A stretch of 64,000 bases of DNA from Pseudomonadota bacterium (GTDB lineage: Bacteria > Desulfobacterota > Desulfovibrionia > Desulfovibrionales > Desulfomicrobiaceae), in contig JAHIQM010000019.1 of assembly GCA_018902545.1 (NCBI GenBank), positions 1-64,000 of the forward strand. Reading direction: 5' to 3'. A model generated the notes under the pieces. It had not been told where the DNA came from, made no database searches, and saw nothing but the letters and a program-made list of their open reading frames with translations. Every line of letters begins with the position of its first letter. The stretch's first letter is position 1. The position numbers and the translations under genes are program-made. This document shows, piece by piece, positions 33,266 to 40,954 of the stretch.

Positions 33266-34366
33266 ATGGCTGAACTGATGGCCCAAGCCGAGAGGCTGCC
33301 AAAGGTTTCTACCGAAGCGGCGCGACACTATGCGGAGCTGGAAGACGTACTCCTGGACGCGGTCAACGCGCGCATGACGGCGCTGACCGGTCTGGCTGAT
33401 CTCATCGGCGGCAATCCCGTGGAAGTCATGCTGACCAACCATCGCTACCATGCCTCCTTCATGACCACCGTGTTTCATTTCGGGAGCTACGGCCTTTTGG
33501 CCAAAACTCTGCCCTGGGTTTACCGGACCTACCATAACCAGGGCTTTGCCCATGCCTATTTCCTTCTGGAGCTTGAGGCCTGGCGGGATGCCATCCGCGA
33601 GGCCATGCCGGAAGACGGCACGGAAATACTTTTTGTCTACGAGTGGATGCTCGCACGGCACAAGGATGTGGTCACGCTCTCTTTGCTACCGGCCGAAGAT
33701 ATGGCGCTTGCGGATGAAAAGTGGCGGTCGGCCTCTGAAGAACTCACTGCCGCGCTTTTGGCCGGTGATGTAACGACGTGTCAGGGCTTGACCAGGCGCA
33801 TGGTTCGGAACGCATCGGAGATGGTCGAATTCTTCGTTCATGTCCTGCAACCGGCGCTGTACACTATCGGCGCGCGCTGGGAGAACGGAGTGATACGCGT
33901 GGCCCAGGAGCATCTGGCTTCGGCCGTTGTGTCCCGCATTCTGGCGTCCATCCCGGTGGCGGAATTCGCCGAAGTCACGTCGCGAGGCAATGCCGTGGTC
34001 AGCGCTGCCAACGAATTTCATGAGGTAGGGGCCTGGATGGTCGCCTATTGTCTGGAGAGTGACGGATGGGACGTTCGATATCTTGGGGCGAACCTCCCCG
34101 GCGAGGATCTTTTGGCCTTTGTGCGCGCCGAAAAGCCCGATCTGCTCTGCCTGTCCGTGACCATGGCCTTCAACCTTGCTTCGGTCAAAAGGATCATCTC
34201 TGGCGTGCGGGCTGAAACGTCCCTGGCTCAGACAAAGGTTCTTGTTGGCGGACAGGCCCTGCTGAACGACCCTTCGTTGGCGCATGATTTGGGCGCCGAT
34301 GCGTTTGCCGGGGATTGCAAGGACGCCATCGAAGCGGCCAGAAGCTTTTGTAGACGGGAGGAATGA
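33266..34366 (+). CDS. MerR-less CarH-like cobalamin-binding sensor
   Basis: This is a 366-residue soluble protein. Residues 1-160 are a helical part of unknown type. Residues about 165-235 form a B12-binding_2 cap with the CarH signature W-x9-E-H (Trp205, Glu215, His216, in ARWENGVIRVAQEH). Residues about 238-366 form a B12-binding Rossmann domain with the axial-ligand motif E-x-H-x-x-G (His252 in NEFHEVG), then LCLSVTMAF and VLVGGQAL. In CarH these features bind adenosylcobalamin and respond to green/blue light, but here no MerR DNA-binding domain is present. AAGGAGGG precedes the ATG at 33266. The stop overlaps the following GGDEF gene, so it probably controls that cyclase by contact. Confidence 0.9.
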   Translation: MAELMAQAERLPKVSTEAARHYAELEDVLLDAVNARMTALTGLADLIGGNPVEVMLTNHRYHASFMTTVFHFGSYGLLAKTLPWVYRTYHNQGFAHAYFLLELEAWRDAIREAMPEDGTEILFVYEWMLARHKDVVTLSLLPAEDMALADEKWRSASEELTAALLAGDVTTCQGLTRRMVRNASEMVEFFVHVLQPALYTIGARWENGVIRVAQEHLASAVVSRILASIPVAEFAEVTSRGNAVVSAANEFHEVGAWMVAYCLESDGWDVRYLGANLPGEDLLAFVRAEKPDLLCLSVTMAFNLASVKRIISGVRAETSLAQTKVLVGGQALLNDPSLAHDLGADAFAGDCKDAIEAARSFCRREE

Positions 34367-35301
34367 TGGATTTTTGCACACGCATTTCCTGGACGCGGGT
34401 CCTGGCGGAATTCTTGGAGCGCGCAGACAGTCTTGTGGTGATCCTGGCCGATGCAGAGGGCCGCATCGTGGAGTGCAATCTGGCCTTGATGCGCTTTCTG
34501 CATAAAGACGCGCGCCCCCTGGGCAGGCTTCTGGGTGAGATATTTCGGTCTACGGATGGCACGATTCCGGATTTTTGCGCGTTCGGCCCCGACAATCCGC
34601 CCCTGCCCCAGATCCTGAGGCTGCGCGGCAGCGACGATGTGTTCAAGGTGACCTGCTCCGTTCAGGACTCGGAGATGCTTGTCCTGGCCGAGCGCATAGG
34701 TTGTTCCAACAACGTGGTCATGCAGACCATGTCCTCACTGACCAACGAGCTGGTCGGCATCGGCCGCGAGCTGTCGCGCAAGAATCGGGAGCTCCGGGAA
34801 ACCAAAAGTCGGATCGAAGCCATCAGCCGCACGGACTCTCTGACCGGCCTTGCCAACAGAGGCTTTTTCATGGAGCGCCTTCAAGAGTCCATTTCCCTGG
34901 CCGATCGGCATAAGCAGGAGCTTTGTCTGCTCATGGCCGATCTTGACCACTTCAAGCGGGTCAACGACACGCATGGCCATGACGCGGGGGACAGGGTCTT
35001 GCAGGCCTTTTCGGCGATATTGAGCCGCTCATGCCGCAAAGAGGATCTTGCGGCCCGCGGAGGTGGCGAGGAATTCCTCGTGCTGCTGCCCATGACAAAC
35101 GAGGAGGATGCCTTGCGCATGGCCGTTCGGATTTGCGCCTCCATGCGCTTGCTTGATGTCCTGGAGCAGGGTGCGCCGGTCACGGTCAGCATAGGTGTGG
35201 CCTGCCATCATCACGGAGGCAGCCCCGATCAGGTGCTTGGCCGCGTGGATCAGGCCTTGCAGCGTGCCAAGGAGCAGGGGCGCGACCGGGTCACCCTGTG
35301 A
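34366..35301 (+). CDS. PAS-GGDEF diguanylate cyclase coupled to B12 sensor
   Basis: This is a 311-residue protein with an N-terminal PAS-like fold (ADSLVVILADAEGRIVECN), a short coiled linker (GRELSRKNRELRETKSR) and a GGDEF domain with GGEEF at about residues 233-237. RKED five residues before it is a complete I-site. It should be an active, product-inhibited cyclase. Two ATGs overlap the B12 gene stop; the second at 34366 has the better distance from GGAGG, so the start and stop overlap in TGATG. This is tight translational coupling to the B12 sensor. Confidence 0.92.
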   Translation: MDFCTRISWTRVLAEFLERADSLVVILADAEGRIVECNLALMRFLHKDARPLGRLLGEIFRSTDGTIPDFCAFGPDNPPLPQILRLRGSDDVFKVTCSVQDSEMLVLAERIGCSNNVVMQTMSSLTNELVGIGRELSRKNRELRETKSRIEAISRTDSLTGLANRGFFMERLQESISLADRHKQELCLLMADLDHFKRVNDTHGHDAGDRVLQAFSAILSRSCRKEDLAARGGGEEFLVLLPMTNEEDALRMAVRICASMRLLDVLEQGAPVTVSIGVACHHHGGSPDQVLGRVDQALQRAKEQGRDRVTL

Positions 35302-35335
35302 CGAAAACAAGCACGCTGGTCGCCATGGAGGGTGT

Positions 35336-36469
35336 GTGAGCGAAAAAATTCTTTTTGTGGATGATGAGAAATTTGTGCTCGCAACATTTAGGCGCAATCT
35401 GCACAGGCATTTCAAGATTGAGACGGCCGAAGGGCCCATGGCGGCGCTGCAGCAATTGGAGACCAACGGACCCTTTGCAGTGATCGTCTCCGATCTGAAA
35501 ATGCCGAAGATGAACGGGGTGGAACTCCTGAGCCTGGTCAAGAGCCAGTATCCTGATACGATCCGCATCATGCTCACCGGCCAGGGGGATCTGGACGCGG
35601 CCATGGCGGCCGTGAATCAGGGCGCGATCTTTCGTTTTCTGACCAAGCCCTGTTCCCCGGAAGCGCTGCTGAGCGCCGTAAACGACGGCCTGGGCCAGCA
35701 CCGCTTGGTAATGGCCGAGAGGCAACTGCTGCAAGGCACTCTGCGCGGCTGCATTCAGGTCTTGTCGGAGCTTTTGGCCCTGGTCAGCCCCAAGGCCTTT
35801 GGCCGGGGAGAGCAGGGCAAGGCGTTGGTCTCTGAGATCGTGCAGATTCTGAAGCTCGAAGGGTCGTGGAAGTATGAGCTGGCGGCCATGCTCAGCCAGA
35901 TCGGGTGCATCACCCTGCCGCCGAAAATTCTGGAGCAAAGGATTTCCGGAAAAAAACTATCCGCCGAGGAGGAGCAGATTTTCCTGATGCATCCCGGAAT
36001 CGCGGGGAACCTGCTCCGCAATATTCCCAGATTGGAGAGCGTGGCCGAGATGGTCTCCGGCCAGGAACTGCCCCTGGCAGACGGACCCACTCCGGGCGCG
36101 ATGATCCTCAAGGCCGCATTGGATTTCACGGACATGACGTCGGCCGGAATATCCGAAGATGAGGCCTTAACGCGCATGCGCGAACAGCCGAAAGTCTATG
36201 ATGCCAGGGTTGTCAATGCGCTGTGCGAGGCGCTGGGCAGGAGAAACAGGAGCGAGATGCAGTGTCTGGCCATCAGTGAATTGCGCGAAGGCATGGTCCT
36301 GATCGATCCCGTGGTGAGCGGCAAGGGCGCGGTGCTGATGCAAAAAGGCCAGGTCATCACCAGCGCCGCCTTGGCGCGTTTCAGCAACTTTGGAGCGATC
36401 CTGGGCATCAGGGAGCCGATCAGCGTTCTGGTCAAGGTGGAGCAGAACGCGCTTGCCGACGCGGAATGA
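35336..36469 (+). CDS. Response regulator with degenerate HD domain
   Basis: This is a 377-residue protein. Residues 1-125 are a receiver (KILFVDDEKFVL; Asp in IVSDLKMPKMNG; FLTKPCSPE). Residues about 130-290 align with HD-GYP proteins, but the HD site reads MLSQIGCITLPPK in place of LHDIGKI-IP, and HHE/GYP are absent (SGQELPLADG). It can therefore not hydrolyse c-di-GMP in the normal way. The last 60 residues (ISELREGMVLIDPVVSGKG, ITSAALARFSNFGAILGI) resemble the small protein at 39770-40123. The GTG at 35336 has GGAGG four bases ahead; it was chosen because the receiver begins there. It ends the kinase operon and may work as a phosphorylation-dependent adaptor. Confidence 0.88.
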   Translation: MSEKILFVDDEKFVLATFRRNLHRHFKIETAEGPMAALQQLETNGPFAVIVSDLKMPKMNGVELLSLVKSQYPDTIRIMLTGQGDLDAAMAAVNQGAIFRFLTKPCSPEALLSAVNDGLGQHRLVMAERQLLQGTLRGCIQVLSELLALVSPKAFGRGEQGKALVSEIVQILKLEGSWKYELAAMLSQIGCITLPPKILEQRISGKKLSAEEEQIFLMHPGIAGNLLRNIPRLESVAEMVSGQELPLADGPTPGAMILKAALDFTDMTSAGISEDEALTRMREQPKVYDARVVNALCEALGRRNRSEMQCLAISELREGMVLIDPVVSGKGAVLMQKGQVITSAALARFSNFGAILGIREPISVLVKVEQNALADAE

Positions 36470-36470
36470 T

Positions 36471-36492
36471 GCGGTCTTCGTGACCGCGGCAT
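36471..36492. terminator. Hairpin between convergent genes
   Basis: GCGGTC-TTCGT-GACCGC (36471-36487) lies between the end of the signalling operon and the end of the membrane-protein gene. U-runs are weak on both sides. Confidence 0.45.
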
Positions 36493-37455
36493 CTATCTTA
36501 AAAGACGCAGCAGGTCCGGCATGAAGGTAGGCACGGACCAGCCAAGATAGCGATTGAAAGTTTCCAGAATCGCGACCAGCAGCAGGCTTGCGTGCACCAG
36601 CGAGAGTGCGGCTACACCGACCATGGAGACCTTCAGGCGCATGGGGTTTTCGCTGGTGCCTACCAGAAGGGCGAGGGTCATGGACAGGCCCAGGCAGGCG
36701 GTAGCGGCGATGCCGGCGTAATAGATCTGGGGCAGGTGCAGGTTGAAGACGCCTTTCAAACTCGCATAGAGCCATATCAGCACCACAAGGACAATCAGGC
36801 CGCAGACAAGATGCCATTTGGCCAGAAAGGGGGCGGCGAAGCGGTAATAGTCCCGCCCCCAGTCATCGGCGTTGCGTCGCAGCAGCAGGTAGCACAAGCC
36901 CGCGCCCGCTGCCAGGTACAGGGACAGGGGCAGCCAGAGCGCCATGAGCGGCCACAATGCCGAACCCCACGGCGGCAGAAAGGCCGGGGAGTCGATGCCG
37001 ACATTGCGGAAGAGGAGCAGTCCCAGCCCGGCCAGCGCCCAGTATCCGTACTTGATGGGCAGGTTGGCCACGCATCCGAGCAACAGGTGGACGATCCTTC
37101 GTTCCCGGGCCATTTTCCATCCCAGATCATACCCCGCCAGAGTCAGACTGCCGAACAAGGGCAAGGCCGCCGAGGCGATGAGCAGCAGGCGGTTGTCGGC
37201 GACAAAGGCTGATTGCCAGAATGGGCGGGAAGCCAACGCAGCGGCACAAACTATGACGAGCAGCCAGAAAAGGACATGTCCGCCAAGAGCCAGCCGGGAC
37301 ATCTGCCGGGCAGTGCGGGCGGGAAATGGTTTTCCTGAGATGATGCCGATGAGTTCGCTGACCAGGGCAATGGCCGGCGCGCCCCAGAAAATGGAAGCGA
37401 CGAGCAGGGGCAGGGGCAGCAGGGCAAATGCCCAATGGGGAAGAATGAGTTCCAT
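36493..37455 (-). CDS. Unknown polytopic membrane protein
   Basis: This is a 320-residue inner-membrane protein with about nine predicted segments. The first is HWAFALLPLPLLVASIFWGA; the positively charged loops carry ARTARQMSR and KMARERR. GGHVLFWLLV and FLAKWHLVCGLIVLVVLIWL place histidines in helices, as seen in heme-binding membrane proteins, but this is not proof. I do not recognise the family. GAGG precedes the ATG at 37455, preferred over GTG at 37470. It is convergent with the signalling operon. Confidence 0.75.
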   Translation of the reverse strand: MELILPHWAFALLPLPLLVASIFWGAPAIALVSELIGIISGKPFPARTARQMSRLALGGHVLFWLLVIVCAAALASRPFWQSAFVADNRLLLIASAALPLFGSLTLAGYDLGWKMARERRIVHLLLGCVANLPIKYGYWALAGLGLLLFRNVGIDSPAFLPPWGSALWPLMALWLPLSLYLAAGAGLCYLLLRRNADDWGRDYYRFAAPFLAKWHLVCGLIVLVVLIWLYASLKGVFNLHLPQIYYAGIAATACLGLSMTLALLVGTSENPMRLKVSMVGVAALSLVHASLLLVAILETFNRYLGWSVPTFMPDLLRLLR

Positions 37456-37716
37456 GGGAACCTCGCGCACGGGTGTCGTTACAGTCGAATTTGCGGTCGT
37501 TCCATCCAGTCCAGCCGAATGCTTAAGGCTGAAGGATCGGCTCCATGAGTCCAGGTGAGCATTGCTGGGTGGGTACGACTACGGGCAGGCCGGAGTGGCC
37601 GAATGGGGGCTTTCTGCCCCAAAAGCGCGCAAGAGGCAAGGTAGCGCTACCCTTGAAAAATAAAGGGTTCTCTCCTATGCCTTGGCGTTGATGGGGGAGA
37701 CAATGGTGGCTGACAC

Positions 37717-38646
37717 ATGAGATCAACGCTGGCCTTCGCGGCCGGAATCATCGTGGGTTTCCTGCTTGCCTGGGCAAGCGGGCCCGCGATCACGCAACGT
37801 GTCAGCGATTGGTCGGCATTGCTGCGGACAGAGGTGCCTGGCCCGATGCGCATCGGTTTGGAGTCCCTGCAAGGCAAATTGTCCCCCATTATCGGACCGC
37901 CTGAAAAGCTTCCCTCGGCTGCGATTCTGCGCAGACCGGTGACCCGCTCCGTGCGCATGACCAGATCAAACCTGATCCTGGCTCTACCATCCTTCATCGC
38001 GACCAACGCGACGGCCCCTGTCGCTGCCGTTCCCGAGGCCGCGCAAACACACGCCGACAACGCGCCCATAGCTTCCCGCCCATCCCTGACCGGGTCGGTC
38101 AAAGCCGAGGCCTTGGCGGAAAATGCATCGGACGCCTTGTCGGGCCCTGCTTCTCTTGCCGAACCGGTTTCCGTGTCGGCCTCACCGGCAAGCTCCGGTG
38201 CAAAAAAGGGCTCGAAAAACAAGGTACACGCGGTGACGCCGGAAGGGGATTACGCCCGGGCGCTCAAGAGCTACCAGAGCGGGCGACACGCCTTGGCTCG
38301 CGAGCAGTTTGCCGCATTCCTGCAGGCGTTTCCTGGGCATTCGCTTGTGCCCAACGCCCTCTACTGGAGCGGGGAGACATGGTATGCCCAGGCCCATTAC
38401 GACCACGCTACCAAGTACTTTGCGCAGGTCGTGCAGGATCATCCCCGCCATGCCAAAAGCCCGGACGCACTCCTCAAGCTGGGCTACTCGGCCATGCGCC
38501 AGGGTCTGCTCGATCAGGCCCGGGTCTACCTGCGGCAGCTGGAGACCCGCTATCCGGACAGCCCGGCTTCCAGGCTCGGACGTCAGGCGCAAGGCCGTCT
38601 GCAGGGACAAAATAGCTCCAACGGGGCGGTGCTGGCCCGTGGATGA
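37717..38646 (+). CDS. CpoB/YbgF-like TPR periplasmic protein
   Basis: This is a 309-residue protein with an N-terminal signal anchor (residues 4-20) and a long Ala/Pro/Ser-rich linker. It ends in tetratricopeptide repeats (YARALKSYQSGRHALAREQF; NALYWSGETWYAQAHYDHAT; DALLKLGYSAMRQGLLDQA) like CpoB, which coordinates outer-membrane constriction with peptidoglycan synthesis. A second CpoB-like gene lies at 45158-46093. The 260 bp before it hold GC-rich inverted repeats but no gene. The gene end overlaps dprA by eight bases (GTGGATGA), so the two are coupled. The ribosome site is weak. Confidence 0.82.
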   Translation: MRSTLAFAAGIIVGFLLAWASGPAITQRVSDWSALLRTEVPGPMRIGLESLQGKLSPIIGPPEKLPSAAILRRPVTRSVRMTRSNLILALPSFIATNATAPVAAVPEAAQTHADNAPIASRPSLTGSVKAEALAENASDALSGPASLAEPVSVSASPASSGAKKGSKNKVHAVTPEGDYARALKSYQSGRHALAREQFAAFLQAFPGHSLVPNALYWSGETWYAQAHYDHATKYFAQVVQDHPRHAKSPDALLKLGYSAMRQGLLDQARVYLRQLETRYPDSPASRLGRQAQGRLQGQNSSNGAVLARG

Positions 38647-39742
38647 ACTTAGCGCCAGCCTGGCCCTGCGCCACACCCGAGGTTTGGGGCCGCGCACCTG
38701 GAAGCGACTGCTTACGTGTTATGGCAACGCTCGGACCGCTGTGGCGAACTGTTCGGCCTGGACCGCACGCGGCCTTGTCTCGGCGCGGGTGCAGGCCGAG
38801 TTCATGAGCGGAACAGGGCGGGAAAAGGCTGAAAAAGAGCAACGCAGGGTTGAGGCCTGCGGCTTTGGCGTCGTTCACTGGGCCGACCCCGCATACCCCG
38901 ACATGTTGCGCGAGATTCCGGATCCGCCCCTTTATCTGTATTATCTCGGAGATCCAAGCCTTCTGGCCCGGCCGTGCGTGGCCGTGGTAGGGTCCCGGGA
39001 CGCCTCGCGCTACGGAGCGGGCATGGCGGAGAGCATTGCCGCATCCCTCAGCTTGGCCGGAGTCTGCGTGGTTTCCGGATTCGCCCAGGGCATCGATCGT
39101 GCCGCTCATCACGGCGCTCTGCGCGGTGTGGGCGGAACCGTGGCCGTACTGGGCACGGGCCTTGATCTGGTGTATCCGGCCTCCAACGCTTCTCTCTGGA
39201 AACAGATCTCCGCACACGGGCTCATTGTCAGCGAGTTTTCTCCGGGCACCAGACCCGAAAGCATGAATTTTCCGCACCGTAACCGCATTGTCAGCGGCCT
39301 TTCTCTGGGTGTACTGGTGGTCGAAGGGGCGCTGGGCAGCGGCAGCCTGATCACCGCCAAGCTTGCCCTGGCCCAGAACCGCGACGTTTTCGCTCTGCCC
39401 GGTCCGGCCAACATGAAGACCTACCAGGGCTGTCACCAACTTATCCGCCAGGGAGCGTGTCTGGTGCAAAGCGCTGAAGACATCCTGCGAGAATTGCACC
39501 CACGCTTGGGGGCGCACCTTGCGACGGACCCGCCCACTGCTCCGGCTTGTCCCCGCGAACCGGATGACCCGGAGCAGCAGGTCTTGCACCGTCTGCTTGC
39601 AGGCGGCGAGCCCGTGCATATCGACACCCTCGGCCGACGGACGGGTTGGGCGGCAAACAAGGTCAGTTCCACGCTTCTTTTCATGGAACTTAAGGGCATT
39701 GTGAAGCAGCTCCCGGGCATGTACTATGCCTTGGCAACGTGA
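38639..39742 (+). CDS. dprA: DNA-processing protein DprA
   Basis: This is a 367-residue DprA/Smf protein. An N-terminal SAM-like helical part leads to the Rossmann domain with AVVGSRDASRYG (about residue 113), VSGFAQGIDRAAHHGAL, and FSPGTRPESMNFPHRNRIVSGLS in two parts, all diagnostic. A C-terminal winged-helix domain (DTLGRRTGWAANKVSSTLLFM) follows. DprA loads RecA on incoming single-stranded DNA during transformation. The start is GTG at 38639, inside the preceding stop region; the nearby ATG at 38643 is in another frame. Confidence 0.95.
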   Translation: MDELSASLALRHTRGLGPRTWKRLLTCYGNARTAVANCSAWTARGLVSARVQAEFMSGTGREKAEKEQRRVEACGFGVVHWADPAYPDMLREIPDPPLYLYYLGDPSLLARPCVAVVGSRDASRYGAGMAESIAASLSLAGVCVVSGFAQGIDRAAHHGALRGVGGTVAVLGTGLDLVYPASNASLWKQISAHGLIVSEFSPGTRPESMNFPHRNRIVSGLSLGVLVVEGALGSGSLITAKLALAQNRDVFALPGPANMKTYQGCHQLIRQGACLVQSAEDILRELHPRLGAHLATDPPTAPACPREPDDPEQQVLHRLLAGGEPVHIDTLGRRTGWAANKVSSTLLFMELKGIVKQLPGMYYALAT

Positions 39743-39769
39743 CCGAAAGACTATCCGGAGACACAATAT

Positions 39770-40123
39770 ATGCAAAAGATACCCCTGCAATTGGCCAAAC
39801 CGGAAATGGTGCTGGCCAAGCCCGTGACCCGCGAAAACGGCATGGTGCTCATTGCCGCCGGCACGGTCCTGACCGCGGGGCTCATCACCAAGCTGGACAA
39901 CATGGGCGTGGAATTGCTCGTGGTCGAGGGCGAAACTCTGGAGATGGGCGGCGGCTGCAGCGAGGAAGTGCTGGTCAAAAAGCGGGAGCGACTCGACCGG
40001 CTTTTCCGGAATTTCGGGGATGACAGGTACATGCAGCGGGTCAAGCAGCTCGTTTCCGAATATTATGTCCGGCAATGCGCGCTGGCTGCCGCGGCCCAGG
40101 CGGCGCGGGAAGGAGGCGAGTGA
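39770..40123 (+). CDS. Small protein related to tail domain of HD-type regulators
   Basis: This is a 117-residue protein whose first 60 residues (MVLAKPVTRENGMVLIAAGTV, ITKLDNMGVELLVVEG) match the pattern seen at the C-terminus of the response regulator at 35336 and near other HD-type signalling proteins. The rest is charged and helical. Its stop overlaps the next gene's start (TGATG), so it is made with the HDOD protein. The function is unknown; it could be an adaptor that binds HDOD or HD-GYP domains. Confidence 0.75.
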   Translation: MQKIPLQLAKPEMVLAKPVTRENGMVLIAAGTVLTAGLITKLDNMGVELLVVEGETLEMGGGCSEEVLVKKRERLDRLFRNFGDDRYMQRVKQLVSEYYVRQCALAAAAQAAREGGE

Positions 40124-40947
40124 TGGAAGAAGATCTGCGCACCAAGCAAAAGGGTCAGATCCTGGCGGTCAAGGATCTGCCCACCCTGCCGGGCGTCCTG
40201 CAGGAGGTCGCGATTCTGGTGGAGAATCCCAACTCCTCGACAGATCAGATCAGCAAGGCTATCTCAAAAGATCAGGTTCTCTCGGCCAAGGTTCTGAAGA
40301 TGGTCAATTCGCCCATCTACGGTTTTCCGGGGCGCATCGGCTCCATTCAGCACGCCCTGGTGCTGCTGGGCTTCAACGTGGTCAAGGGCATCATCATCTC
40401 CACGTCGGTCTTTGATGTTATGAACGAGAACATGAAGGGCCTCTGGGAGCATAGCCTCGGCTGCGCCCTGGCCAGTTCCGCCATCGCCCGCGCCATCGGC
40501 TGCAAGGATCCCGAAGAGTACGCCGTGGCGGGCCTGCTGCATGACATTGGCAAGGTCGTGGCGGCGGTGCAGCTCCCCGACAGCCGCGTGGCCATCGACA
40601 CCCTGGTGCGCGAAAAAGACATCGCCTACCGGCAGGCCGAGAGCGCGGTCCTCGGGTTTTCCCATGACCGCATCAACATGTGGTTGTGCAACTACTGGAA
40701 CCTGCCCGCCAATCTCAAGGAGGGGCTAACGTACCATCACCGGCCCATGTCGGCCACCCTGTACCCGAAGATCGCGCAGGTCGTGCACGTGGGCAACTTT
40801 CTGGCCCGCCTGTTCGGTGTGGGCAACGGCGGCGACGATCAGGTCAGCCCTCTGGACGAGGGAGTGCTGGAAGCTCTGGAGATCACCCCGGATGTCCTTT
40901 ACAAGATCATGGATGGTCTGGAACGAGAATTCGTGGACCTGATGTAA
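40123..40947 (+). CDS. HDOD-domain signalling protein
   Basis: This is a 274-residue HDOD protein. The region LPTLPGVLQEVAILVENPNSS opens the domain; ISKDQVLSAKVLKMVNSPIYGF and IGSIQHALVLLGFNVVKGI are typical. HDIGKV is kept (GLLHDIGKVVAAVQ), so some metal-site residues are present, but HDOD proteins generally have no shown phosphodiesterase activity and serve as scaffolds. It overlaps the preceding gene and is followed after seven bases by a GGDEF-like gene, forming a signalling operon. Confidence 0.92.
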   Translation: MEEDLRTKQKGQILAVKDLPTLPGVLQEVAILVENPNSSTDQISKAISKDQVLSAKVLKMVNSPIYGFPGRIGSIQHALVLLGFNVVKGIIISTSVFDVMNENMKGLWEHSLGCALASSAIARAIGCKDPEEYAVAGLLHDIGKVVAAVQLPDSRVAIDTLVREKDIAYRQAESAVLGFSHDRINMWLCNYWNLPANLKEGLTYHHRPMSATLYPKIAQVVHVGNFLARLFGVGNGGDDQVSPLDEGVLEALEITPDVLYKIMDGLEREFVDLM

Positions 40948-40954
40948 AACCGCC

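Noticed and set aside
37456-37716. GEMM (c-di-GMP) or cobalamin riboswitch before the CpoB-like gene
   Set aside because: There are GC-rich inverted repeats and GGTAGCGCTACC, but the conserved GEMM and B12-box bases are missing.
38474-40075. Minus-strand frame of 533 codons opposite dprA
   Set aside because: Antisense to dprA and the small adaptor-like gene; no family resemblance.
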